Notes: generated by a model from the sequence alone, not told the origin. Positions 1 to 5,088 are shown, counted from the stretch's first letter. The stretch: DNA of 5,088 nt from Bacteroidota bacterium (GCA_015222115.1 JADFUO010000183.1:1-5088); one strand, 5' to 3'. Translations and numbers: made by a program.

Positions 1-1
1 A

Positions 2-1159
2 AGCTATATACTGTCCTTTGATGAGAATGGTGAAATTATCGGCAAGCCGGAGTTTCTTGGTGAAATAATTGATATCTCAAAAAAAGATTTTGATGAATCT
101 GATTATTTTACATGTCAAAAATTTAAAACCGACAATGGTTTACGGTTTCTTTATAAACAAACTTTTCCTCCGGGCTGGGACGTAATTACCAAGATAAATT
201 ATAAATTATTTGACAGTAATTTGAATAAAATCTGGGAAAAGCAAATTCTAATACCATATAATCCATGGCATTATGAAATCCTGAATATTGTTATGAACAG
301 GTCTGAAGATTTGTTTTTTATTGCAAAAATTAAATCCGAAAACGAATTTGATAAGTATTTTTATAATCTCGGAGTGTTCAATCAGGATTCGGATGAAATA
401 CAGTATTATGATTTTAAATTAAAAAACAAGGAAATCACTAAGATAAAGTTAGATGTTACACAAAACGGTAATGTCTATGCTTTCGGTTTTTACAAAGAGC
501 AGGATACCAAAAAAGAAATTGCAGGATTATATTATTATATTTTTGATTCACAAAAAAGAAATGTAATTATCAATTCTGTTAAAGAGATTTCAAACGACAT
601 TATTTCACAATTTAAAAACTCGGATTTTGAGCATCTGGAACCTGTTAAATTATATTTATCAGAAAATAATCAGGTAATTTTTATCTCAGCTTTTGAATGG
701 ACGAAAAAAGAGTTTTTTTCCGATTCGGAAGGTAAATTATATATTCATAATATTTATAATTCGGGTGATATTATTGTCTGGGATTTTGATATTGAAGATA
801 ATCATATTTGGTCGCAAATTATATATAAGCAGCAAAAATCAAATCATTATCCCAACGAAATTGGTTTTGAAAATACATTAACTGATAAAAACCTGTTTTT
901 TTTATTCAATGATAATCCCAAAAATATTGATGTATATAATAATGATAAAATAAAATTAATGAAAAAGAACCATGTTCTTACACTGGCAGCAATTAATTTA
1001 GAAAATGGTAAATACTATAAACAAAAGATAATTTGCGAAAAAAACAGGAAAAATAAACTATATTTCCATCCGGATTTTTGTTATAAGCAGGGAGATAATT
1101 CAATAATTATAATTGGAGAAAGTCCTGATTTTTATTTATCAAGAATTGATTTTAAATAA
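2..1159 (+). CDS. Uncharacterised protein, 5'-truncated by the window edge (possible beta-propeller/secreted protein)
   Basis: The frame is open from the first bases of the window to a TAA at 1157-1159, giving 385 visible residues. An in-frame TTG at 221 could be taken as a start, but the 73 codons before it read as ordinary protein continuous with the rest, so the true start is upstream of the window. I do not recognise the family and assign no function. The protein is rich in Asn, Lys, Ile, Tyr and aromatic residues. It shows recurring short strand-like blocks: a stretch reading FDSNLNKIWEKQI, then NGNVYAFGFY followed by IAGLYYYIFD, then IIVWDFDIEDNHIW, and a C-terminal end reading SIIIIGESPDFYLSRIDF. 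Such blocks resemble the 'xxGNVYxxGFY... IxGxYYxxxD' pattern of large Bacteroidetes proteins thought to fold as beta-propellers. That is inference from pattern only. The missing N terminus would show whether a signal peptide is present. It ends 16 bases before the convergent tRNA gene. Confidence 0.85.
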   Translation, partial: SYILSFDENGEIIGKPEFLGEIIDISKKDFDESDYFTCQKFKTDNGLRFLYKQTFPPGWDVITKINYKLFDSNLNKIWEKQILIPYNPWHYEILNIVMNRSEDLFFIAKIKSENEFDKYFYNLGVFNQDSDEIQYYDFKLKNKEITKIKLDVTQNGNVYAFGFYKEQDTKKEIAGLYYYIFDSQKRNVIINSVKEISNDIISQFKNSDFEHLEPVKLYLSENNQVIFISAFEWTKKEFFSDSEGKLYIHNIYNSGDIIVWDFDIEDNHIWSQIIYKQQKSNHYPNEIGFENTLTDKNLFFLFNDNPKNIDVYNNDKIKLMKKNHVLTLAAINLENGKYYKQKIICEKNRKNKLYFHPDFCYKQGDNSIIIIGESPDFYLSRIDFK

Positions 1160-1175
1160 TTTATTATCTTTTTTG

Positions 1176-1249
1176 TCGGGATGGTGAGACTCGAACTCAC
1201 GACCTCTGGTCCCCCAGACCAGCACGCTAACCGACTGCGCCACATCCCG
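1176..1249 (-). tRNA. tRNA-Pro, anticodon GGG
   Basis: Read on the minus strand, this 74-base stretch folds into a complete cloverleaf. The acceptor stem is CGGGATG with CATCCCG, followed by discriminator base A. The D arm is GCGC...GCGT, the anticodon stem is CTGGT with ACCAG, and the T arm is GTGAG-TTCGAGT-CTCAC. The seven-base anticodon loop CTGGGGG places GGG at 34-36 (1213-1215 on the plus strand), so it reads the proline codons CCC and CCU. The bases after the discriminator are CAA rather than CCA, so the CCA end must be added by nucleotidyltransferase, as is common in Bacteroidetes. The gene stands alone, convergent with the upstream coding region and divergent from trxB. Confidence 0.97.
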
Positions 1250-1262
1250 GATATTTTTTCTG

Positions 1263-1270
1263 CAAAAGTA
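1263..1270 (-). promoter_or_regulatory. Candidate -7 box for the tRNA-Pro gene
   Basis: On the minus strand these bases read TACTTTTG, an exact match to the Bacteroidetes primary sigma -7 consensus TAnnTTTG. The box ends 13 bases before the mature tRNA 5' end, leaving room for a leader of only a few bases. No good TTTG lies 19-21 bases further upstream, so the -33 half is weak. In such A+T-rich DNA a chance match is possible. Confidence 0.4.
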
Positions 1271-1343
1271 ATATTTTTTTACAAATTTAAATTTACCAAT
1301 TTAAAATAAGTCATATTGTTATATCTATATATGTTTAAAGTTA

Positions 1344-1359
1344 TGGCATACTTTTAGCA
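1344..1359 (+). promoter_or_regulatory. Candidate sigma-54 (RpoN) -24/-12 promoter of trxB
   Basis: The bases read TGGCATACTTTTAGCA. The sigma-54 consensus TGGCAYRNNNNTTGCW is matched except for one base in the -12 element (TAGCA for TTGCA). The invariant GG (1345-1346) and GC (1357-1358) are separated by exactly 10 bases, the required spacing. The predicted transcript start is near 1370, giving a leader of about 47 bases before the trxB ATG at 1417. I found no full TAnnTTTG box in the trxB upstream region; the closest is TATGTTTA at 1330-1337, which lacks the final G and a -33 partner. Sigma-54 transcription needs an enhancer-binding activator, whose site I cannot identify. Confidence 0.55.
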
Positions 1360-1416
1360 AATAATTAATTAAAAAGAAAAATATTTTAATTTTACATCAA
1401 AATAAATCTAATTAAA

Positions 1417-2364
1417 ATGAATGAAAACATTGAAAAAACAAAATGTCTGATTATTGGCTCCGGTCCGGCAGGATACACTGCTGCAATCTATGCAGCAAGA
1501 GCTGACCTTAAAACAATAGTTTATGAGGGTTTGCAGCCGGGAGGACAATTAACAATAACTACAGAAGTTGACAATTTCCCGGGTTACCCCGAAGGAGCTC
1601 AAGGACCTGCAATTATGGAAGACTTTAAAAAGCAAGCAGAACGATTTAATGCTGATATCCGCTTCGGAATGATTACCGAAGTTGATTTTTCAAAAAGACC
1701 GTTTAAAATTACAGCTGATGACGGCAAAATAATTATAGCTGAAACCGTAATAATAGCAACAGGTGCATCAGCAAGATGGTTAGGAATGGAATCCGAACAA
1801 AAATTTAATGGCTACGGGGTTTCAGCTTGTGCAACCTGCGACGGATTTTTCTACAAAGGAAAAGATGTTGCAATTGTCGGTGGTGGTGATACTGCTGCTG
1901 AAGAAGCAACCTATCTTGCCAAACTCTGCAATAAAGTTTATCTGATTCACCGAAGAGATGACCTGAGAGCTTCAAAAGCTATGCAGAAAAAAATATTTAA
2001 CACACCGAATATTGAAATAATCTGGGATCATGTACCTAAAGAAATTACCGGTACAGAAGAAGGATTTTCAAAAGCTGTAACGGGTGCTATATTAACTAAT
2101 GTTAAAACCGGAGAAGAAAAGAAAATTAATATTGACGGATTTTTTGTTGCGATTGGTCATAAACCGAATTCAGAAATTTTTAAGGGACAGATTGATATGA
2201 ATGAAACAGGCTACATTAAAACAGCACCTGATTCAACAAAAACCAGTGTTGAAGGCGTATTTGCCTGCGGCGATGTTCAGGACCATGTTTTCAGGCAGGC
2301 AGTAACAGCAGCAGGAACCGGTTGTATGGCTGCTATTGAAGCGGAAAGATTTTTAGACTCTTAA
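1417..2364 (+). CDS. trxB: Thioredoxin-disulfide reductase
   Basis: This is a cytoplasmic FAD flavoenzyme that uses NADPH to reduce thioredoxin. At 315 residues it has the normal length of low-molecular-weight bacterial TrxB. Visible landmarks in order are: FAD-binding GSGPAG at residues 14-19; PGGQL and the following NFPGYP segment at 41-58; the second FAD-domain stretch VIIATGASA at 111-119; the redox-active CATC with both cysteines (138 and 141) inside the NADPH domain; the NADPH-binding GGGDTAAE at 155-162; the 2'-phosphate-binding HRRDDLR at 178-184, which indicates NADPH rather than NADH; and the FAD-closing GDVQD at 285-289, followed by RQAVTAAGTG. All key residues are intact. The ATG at 1417 places the glycine motif at the usual distance from the N terminus. 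It has an A-rich leader with no Shine-Dalgarno. It stands alone behind a possible sigma-54 promoter and is followed by a long repeat-bearing gap. Confidence 0.98.
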   Translation: MNENIEKTKCLIIGSGPAGYTAAIYAARADLKTIVYEGLQPGGQLTITTEVDNFPGYPEGAQGPAIMEDFKKQAERFNADIRFGMITEVDFSKRPFKITADDGKIIIAETVIIATGASARWLGMESEQKFNGYGVSACATCDGFFYKGKDVAIVGGGDTAAEEATYLAKLCNKVYLIHRRDDLRASKAMQKKIFNTPNIEIIWDHVPKEITGTEEGFSKAVTGAILTNVKTGEEKKINIDGFFVAIGHKPNSEIFKGQIDMNETGYIKTAPDSTKTSVEGVFACGDVQDHVFRQAVTAAGTGCMAAIEAERFLDS

Positions 2365-2426
2365 AAAGTAAAACTTACAAACATGTTGTTTAAATTAAAT
2401 GTTGTCTATGCAGCCATTAGGATATT

Positions 2427-2487
2427 GTTACGGGTTACGGGTTTCGAGTTGCGGGATGCACGTAACTCGTAACTCGCAACTCGCAAC
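2427..2487. repeat. Heptamer-built palindrome (GTTNCGR units, direct then inverted)
   Basis: The left half is made of 7-base units: GTTACGG, GTTACGG, GTTTCGA, GTTGCGG. After a short centre, the right half runs GTAACTC, GTAACTC, GCAACTC, GCAAC, which on the other strand are GTTGCGA/GTTACGA units. The arms (2427-2453 and 2461-2487, 27 bases each) pair around a 7-base loop with 21 Watson-Crick pairs, 3 G-T wobbles and 3 mismatches. Every irregular position falls at unit position 4 or 7, while the GTT.CG core is constant. No T run follows on either strand, so this is not a classical intrinsic terminator. The function is unknown. Confidence 0.85.
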
Positions 2488-2627
2488 AAAAATCGCTACT
2501 TGATTTCCCGATTGTAATTGGTTTATTTTCTGCTCATGTTGAAAATAATTAGGAGTTTAAATGAAAAACTTTATTTTTATTAATATGTTGTCTATATTTT
2601 TTTATCAAGTTGTGTAAAGTTAATGCC

Positions 2628-2699
2628 ACAAACGGCAGCAGCAGTAGCAGAATATCTCACTGCAAACTGCCACTGCCACTGCCACTGCTACTTGTTTGT
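2628..2699. repeat. Hexamer-built imperfect palindrome (ACTGCC units)
   Basis: The right half is a tandem array: ACTGCC at 2666, 2672 and 2678, then ACTGCT at 2684, with a related ACTGCA at 2659. The left half (2635-2650) reads in the opposite sense as GCAGCAGCAGTAGCAG and pairs with the array at 13 of 16 positions. The outer ends are a perfect inverted repeat, ACAAAC (2628-2633) against GTTTGT (2694-2699). About half the bases are G or C. The architecture matches the heptamer palindrome upstream, but the unit sequence and the period (6 rather than 7) differ. The register of pairing is ambiguous because the units repeat. Confidence 0.75.
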
Positions 2700-2705
2700 A
2701 AATTT

Positions 2706-2722
2706 CCACCGAGGGTGGTTTT
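2706..2722 (+). terminator. Short GC hairpin followed by T run, possible terminator
   Basis: CCACC (2706-2710), a GAG loop and GGTGG (2714-2718) form a perfect five-pair stem followed directly by TTTT (2719-2722). This has the form of a weak intrinsic terminator on the plus strand, upstream of the CDF promoter. It could end read-through from trxB or from the decayed lipoprotein start. The stem is short and the T run is interrupted after four bases. Confidence 0.35.
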
Positions 2723-2766
2723 AGTTTGAAACTTGATTTAAAAATAATTTAGTTTCTTAACATTTA

Positions 2767-2796
2767 TTTGTCATATTATATTTAAATATAAATTTG
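2767..2796 (+). promoter_or_regulatory. Candidate Bacteroidetes primary-sigma promoter of the CDF gene
   Basis: TTTG at 2767-2770 and TAAATTTG at 2789-2796 match the -33 TTTG and -7 TAnnTTTG elements, with an 18-base spacer (the usual range is about 19-21). A start near 2803 would leave a leader of roughly 27 bases before the ATG at 2830. The position is apt, but A+T-rich DNA raises the rate of chance matches. Confidence 0.55.
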
Positions 2797-2829
2797 TAAA
2801 AAACAAAGTCTTTTCAAGATAATAGCATA

Positions 2830-3756
2830 ATGGGTATCAGGGAAACAGAAATAAAAAAAGCATCATGGGTTAGTATTTTGGGAAATGCTTTTTTATCAAT
2901 CTTAAAAATTGTAATTGGTTTTATTTCGGGAAGTCTTGCTGTTGTTGGTGATGGGATTGATTCAGCCAGCGATATTATAATTTCGGTAATTACACTTATT
3001 ACAGCCCGTATAATTTCTAAACCTCCTGATATTAAACATCCATACGGATATGAACGTGCCGATACTATCGCCTCAAAGGCATTGTCATTTATTATTTTCT
3101 TTGCAGGCATACAGTTAGCAATTTCAACAATTTCAAAATTAATTGAAAATACGCCTCAGGAAATCCCGTCAATAATTGCTATATATGTAACGCTTATCTC
3201 AATTGCAGGTAAATTATTATTATCTCTTTATCAGTTCAGAATAGGCAAAAAAACAAAAAGCTCAATGTTGCTTGCCAATGCCAAAAACATGCAAAATGAT
3301 GTTGTTATTTCAGTTGCGGTTCTTGTCGGGTTAATTTTCACATTTGTTTTAAAAATTCCTGCTTTTGATACAATAATCGCCTTAGCTGTTAGTGTGTGGA
3401 TTATGTTTACAGCTTATAAAATATTTATGCAGTCAAATACCGAACTTATGGATGGAATAAAAGATCCGACAATTTATAATAAAATTTTTGAAGCGGTTTC
3501 TGAAGTTAAAGGAGTTTACAACCCTCATAAGGTAAGATTACGTAAAATAGGATATAATTATATAGTTGAAATTGATATTGAGGTTGACGGAAATTTAAGT
3601 GTAAACGAATCTCATAAAATTGCCCATCTTGTTGAAAAAAGTATAAAAAAAAGAATTGAAAATGTTTATGATATTTTAATTCACATTGAACCTTACGGCT
3701 CTACTGATAAAGATGAAAAATATGGAGTTTCTGATAAAGACCTTATTGGGATGTAA
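2830..3756 (+). CDS. Cation diffusion facilitator (CDF) family metal exporter, probable Mn(II) type
   Basis: This 308-residue inner-membrane protein has the normal CDF length and layout: six predicted membrane segments (about 14-34, 36-60, 83-103, 112-135, 158-175, 178-200) and a cytosolic C-terminal domain (about 205-290) that dimerises and senses metal. Family members are proton/metal antiporters exporting divalent metals. Segment 2 carries DGIDSASD with Asp44 and Asp48, the usual metal-site pair. The HPYGYERAD loop at 70-78 is characteristic. At the segment 5 position, where zinc transporters such as YiiP have HxxxD, this protein has Asn153 and Asp157, giving a DD-ND site like that reported for the manganese exporter MntE. 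Mn(II) export is therefore my preferred inference; iron or a broader range remains possible. The C-terminal domain ends with VYDILIHIEP. The ATG at 2830 is the only one between the in-frame stop at 2797 and the first membrane segment; no Shine-Dalgarno is seen. The gene stands alone. Confidence 0.93.
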   Translation: MGIRETEIKKASWVSILGNAFLSILKIVIGFISGSLAVVGDGIDSASDIIISVITLITARIISKPPDIKHPYGYERADTIASKALSFIIFFAGIQLAISTISKLIENTPQEIPSIIAIYVTLISIAGKLLLSLYQFRIGKKTKSSMLLANAKNMQNDVVISVAVLVGLIFTFVLKIPAFDTIIALAVSVWIMFTAYKIFMQSNTELMDGIKDPTIYNKIFEAVSEVKGVYNPHKVRLRKIGYNYIVEIDIEVDGNLSVNESHKIAHLVEKSIKKRIENVYDILIHIEPYGSTDKDEKYGVSDKDLIGM

Positions 3757-3862
3757 TTGATGCTATGTAATCCGGATGGGTCCAAATAAACTGGGACGGG
3801 CAGAACCAAAATGCCTTTAATGTCAGATGTGAAATATTTCATAACGCAGCAAAGCTGCAAAC

Positions 3863-4036
3863 AAATTGATTTAAGAACAAGGATTAACGATTAGCGATTT
3901 TTGATTTATTTTTTCCATATTCTTTTGTGCAGTTCCTACGCTTTTTACGAATATAGATATTAATTCATTCAAATTTATTCATCAGATTTTAACTTCGTAA
4001 ATCAAAAATCGTTAATCGGTGTTCTTAAATCAATTT
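3863..4036. repeat. Large inverted repeat with heptamer core (GATTAAC/GATTTTT units)
   Basis: The left arm (3863-3908) and right arm (3998-4036) are reverse complements over a 16-base outer block (AAATTGATTTAAGAAC), three mismatched bases, then the heptamer GATTAAC and the 13-base GATTTTTGATTTA. That is 36 of 39 aligned bases. The left arm holds one extra heptamer, GATTAGC at 3889-3895, so the arms differ by exactly one unit. The arms enclose 89 bases with no reading frame of note. A nested 8-base inverted repeat, TTTACGAA (3944-3951) with TTCGTAAA (3994-4001), overlaps the inner end of the right arm and could pair alternatively. No target duplication is seen at the ends. It could be a MITE-like element or a slippage-grown palindrome. 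Confidence 0.85.
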
Positions 4037-4045
4037 CTATTTTTT

Positions 4046-4053
4046 TATCTTTG
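4046..4053 (+). promoter_or_regulatory. Candidate -7 box of the purL promoter
   Basis: TATCTTTG is an exact match to TAnnTTTG and is followed by CGG, a context often seen at Bacteroidetes promoters. A transcript start near 4060 would give a leader of about 35 bases before the ATG at 4095. No TTTG is present at the -33 position, which would fall at about 4021-4026, inside the outer block of the right arm of the inverted repeat. No riboswitch-like structure fits in so short a leader. Confidence 0.55.
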
Positions 4054-4094
4054 CGGTTGTAATGAAAATACTATAAAATTAATATATCCGGATA

Positions 4095-5088
4095 ATGATA
4101 TTATTCTTCAAAGGTTCAAAAAATATTTATTACGCAGTTGACTCAAATAAAAAAATCAACAATGCCGATAATAAAAAACTTTCATGGTTATTTGGAAATG
4201 CAGTGTATCTTGATAAAAATATTTTAAAAGGATATTTTATCGGGCCTCGAAAAGAAATGATAACACCATGGAGTACGAATGCCGTTGAAATAACCCAGAA
4301 CATGGGAATTCAGGGTGTTGAAAGAATTGAGGAATTCCTGAAAACAGAAAATAAAAATGCCCCCTTTGATCCTATGCTTCAGGCATTTTACAAAGATCTT
4401 ACTGAAGATATATTTACTATTGACAAAAAACCCGACCCGACAATTTATATCGAAAATATTAAAAAATACAATAAACAGGAAGGTCTTGCTTTAAGTGATG
4501 ACGAAATTCTTTATTTGAATGAAATTTGTGATAAAATCGGAAGAAAATTAACTGACAGCGAAGTTTATGGATTTGCCCAGGTTAATTCAGAACATTGCCG
4601 GCATAAAATTTTTAACGGTACATTTATTATTAACGGAAAAGAAAAAAAAGATTCGTTATTTACTTTGATCAAAAAAACTTCCAAAACAAACCCAAATAAA
4701 TTAGTTTCAGCTTATAAAGACAATGTAGCCTTTATTGTTGGTCCTGAAGTTGAACAGTTTGCTCCCGAAACTCAGGATAAAGCTGATTTTTTTATTGTAA
4801 GAGATATTGATACTGTAATTTCGTTAAAAGCTGAAACACATAATTTCCCTACAACTGTTGAACCTTTTAACGGTGCTTCAACCGGAACTGGTGGCGAAAT
4901 AAGGGACAGGATGGCAGGCGGAAAAGGAAGTATCCCAATGGCAGGTACAGCCGTTTATATGACATCATATCCAAGATTGGAAAATAACAGATTATGGGAA
5001 GTGAAAACAACACCCAGAAAATGGTTGTATCAAACACCTGAGGAAATTCTTATCAAAGCCTCAAACGGTGCAAGTGATTTCGGGAATA
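4095..5088 (+). CDS. purL: Phosphoribosylformylglycinamidine (FGAM) synthase, N-terminal part (3' end beyond window)
   Basis: The enzyme makes FGAM from formylglycinamide ribonucleotide, glutamine and ATP, the fourth step of de novo purine synthesis, in the cytoplasm. The 331 visible codons are the N-terminal part of the long single-chain form (usually around 1,200-1,300 residues), in which a C-terminal glutaminase domain supplies ammonia; that part lies outside the window. Residues 1 to about 110 (starting [10 protein letters not shown]) match the N-terminal PurS-like region and about 130-165 the linker ([12 protein letters not shown]). The conserved [10 protein letters not shown] follows at 164-173, then the catalytic-domain motifs KAETHNFPT (245-253) and [16 protein letters not shown] (256-271), which form the ATP/substrate site in this family. 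The ATG at 4095 is the only start codon after the in-frame stop at 4080-4082. No Shine-Dalgarno is seen. No frameshift is visible. The gene appears to have its own promoter. Confidence 0.97.
   Translation, partial: MILFFKGSKNIYYAVDSNKKINNADNKKLSWLFGNAVYLDKNILKGYFIGPRKEMITPWSTNAVEITQNMGIQGVERIEEFLKTENKNAPFDPMLQAFYKDLTEDIFTIDKKPDPTIYIENIKKYNKQEGLALSDDEILYLNEICDKIGRKLTDSEVYGFAQVNSEHCRHKIFNGTFIINGKEKKDSLFTLIKKTSKTNPNKLVSAYKDNVAFIVGPEVEQFAPETQDKADFFIVRDIDTVISLKAETHNFPTTVEPFNGASTGTGGEIRDRMAGGKGSIPMAGTAVYMTSYPRLENNRLWEVKTTPRKWLYQTPEEILIKASNGASDFGN

Larger units (their letters stand above)
2561..2724 (+). pseudogene. Possible decayed lipoprotein gene start, frameshifted at a T run
   Basis: An ATG at 2561 sits six bases after AGGAG (2551-2555), an unusually clear Shine-Dalgarno for this window. 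It opens an 18-residue frame, MKNFIFINMLSIFFYQVV, ending at TAA 2615-2617. This looks like a signal peptide: one Lys, then a hydrophobic run. Moving one frame at the seven-T run 2597-2603 gives FLSSC (2599-2613), a lipobox-like end with Cys, as in a lipoprotein signal peptide. The shifted frame then runs to TAG 2722-2724 through the hexamer palindrome, giving low-complexity Ala and Cys-His repeats that do not look like real protein. I read this as a remnant whose body is lost or replaced by repeat DNA. A chance resemblance in A+T-rich DNA is the alternative. Confidence 0.3.
2365..2829. other. Repeat-bearing intergenic region between trxB and the CDF gene
   Basis: These 465 bases carry no intact gene. 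In order they hold a weak AT hairpin just after trxB (AAACA-TGT-TGTTT, 2379-2391, too weak to call a terminator), a heptamer palindrome, about 70 bases with nothing recognisable, a short reading frame that looks like a broken lipoprotein start, a hexamer palindrome, a GC hairpin followed by four T, and the promoter of the CDF gene. The two palindromes are about 50-54 percent G+C and stand out against the A+T-rich surroundings. A near-direct repeat containing ATGTTGTCTAT occurs at 2399-2409 and 2585-2595. Confidence 0.8.
3757..4094. other. Intergenic region between the CDF gene and purL
   Basis: These 338 bases hold no intact gene. Directly after the CDF stop comes about 100 bases of less A+T-biased sequence that can be read as a short broken frame (3771-3866). 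Within it are a perfect 12-base palindrome (TGAAATATTTCA, 3830-3841) and a tight hairpin GCAGC-AAA-GCTGC (3846-3858) with no following T run. A large inverted repeat then spans 3863-4036, and a purL promoter candidate follows. No clear terminator for the CDF gene is visible. Confidence 0.8.

Noticed and set aside
693..881. 62-residue open frame on the plus strand
   Set aside because: It lies inside the longer reading frame 2-1159 in another register, has no ribosome-binding context, and its composition (runs of Ile, Phe and Lys) is what out-of-frame A+T-rich DNA gives.
221..1159. Treating TTG at 221 as the start of the first gene
   Set aside because: The frame stays open to the window edge and the upstream codons read as normal protein, so the gene is better described as truncated at its 5' end.
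1281..1310. AATTTAAATTT palindromic stretch upstream of trxB as an operator
   Set aside because: Low-complexity A/T sequence of this kind arises readily by chance in this background; there is no second copy or known motif.
2379..2391. AT hairpin after trxB as a terminator
   Set aside because: AAACA-TGT-TGTTT has one G-C type pair in a five-pair stem and only three T at its end, too weak to support.
2427..2699. CRISPR array
   Set aside because: The repeats are 6-7 bases, contiguous and without unique spacers, and are arranged as palindromes. No cas gene is in the window.
2814..3110. 98-residue open frame on the minus strand
   Set aside because: It is antisense to the start of the CDF gene. 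The hydrophobic look comes from the complement of membrane-segment codons, and the plus-strand gene has clear family motifs.
3846..3858. GCAGC-AAA-GCTGC hairpin as the CDF terminator
   Set aside because: The stem is perfect but followed by AAACAAATTG, with no T run on the plus strand. On the minus strand the following bases are GTTATGAAAT, also without a T run.

Overview
The window looks like chromosomal DNA from a member of the Bacteroidetes (Bacteroidota), probably an environmental Bacteroidales or Marinilabiliales-like lineage. The signs are an A+T-rich sequence, almost no Shine-Dalgarno motifs before the main genes, promoters with the Bacteroidetes TAnnTTTG -7 box, a tRNA without an encoded CCA tail, and a purL start typical of the long single-chain PurL of this phylum. 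The lineage assignment is inference from these traits; no database was consulted.

Layout: (1) 2-1159, + strand, the 3' part of an unrecognised protein that may be secreted or beta-propeller-like. (2) 1176-1249, - strand, tRNA-Pro(GGG), convergent with the first gene. (3) 1417-2364, + strand, thioredoxin reductase (trxB), preceded by a good -24/-12 (sigma-54 type) promoter candidate. (4) 2365-2829, a 465-base gap holding a heptamer-built palindrome, a decayed lipoprotein start, a hexamer-built palindrome, a short GC hairpin and the promoter of the next gene. (5) 2830-3756, + strand, a cation diffusion facilitator (CDF) metal exporter whose metal-site residues point to manganese. (6) 3757-4094, a 338-base gap with a large heptamer-built inverted repeat that runs up to the purL promoter. 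(7) 4095 to the window end, + strand, the first 331 codons of purL (phosphoribosylformylglycinamidine synthase).

The genes do not form an obvious pathway. trxB (thiol redox), the CDF exporter (metal homeostasis) and purL (purine synthesis) each appear to have their own promoter and are separated by hundreds of bases of repeat-bearing DNA. The most distinctive content lies between the genes. Three palindromic elements with different sequences share one design: tandem 6- or 7-base units in one orientation, followed by the same units in reverse complement. I saw no CRISPR array, integrase, transposase or defence gene, and no evidence of a new multi-gene system.
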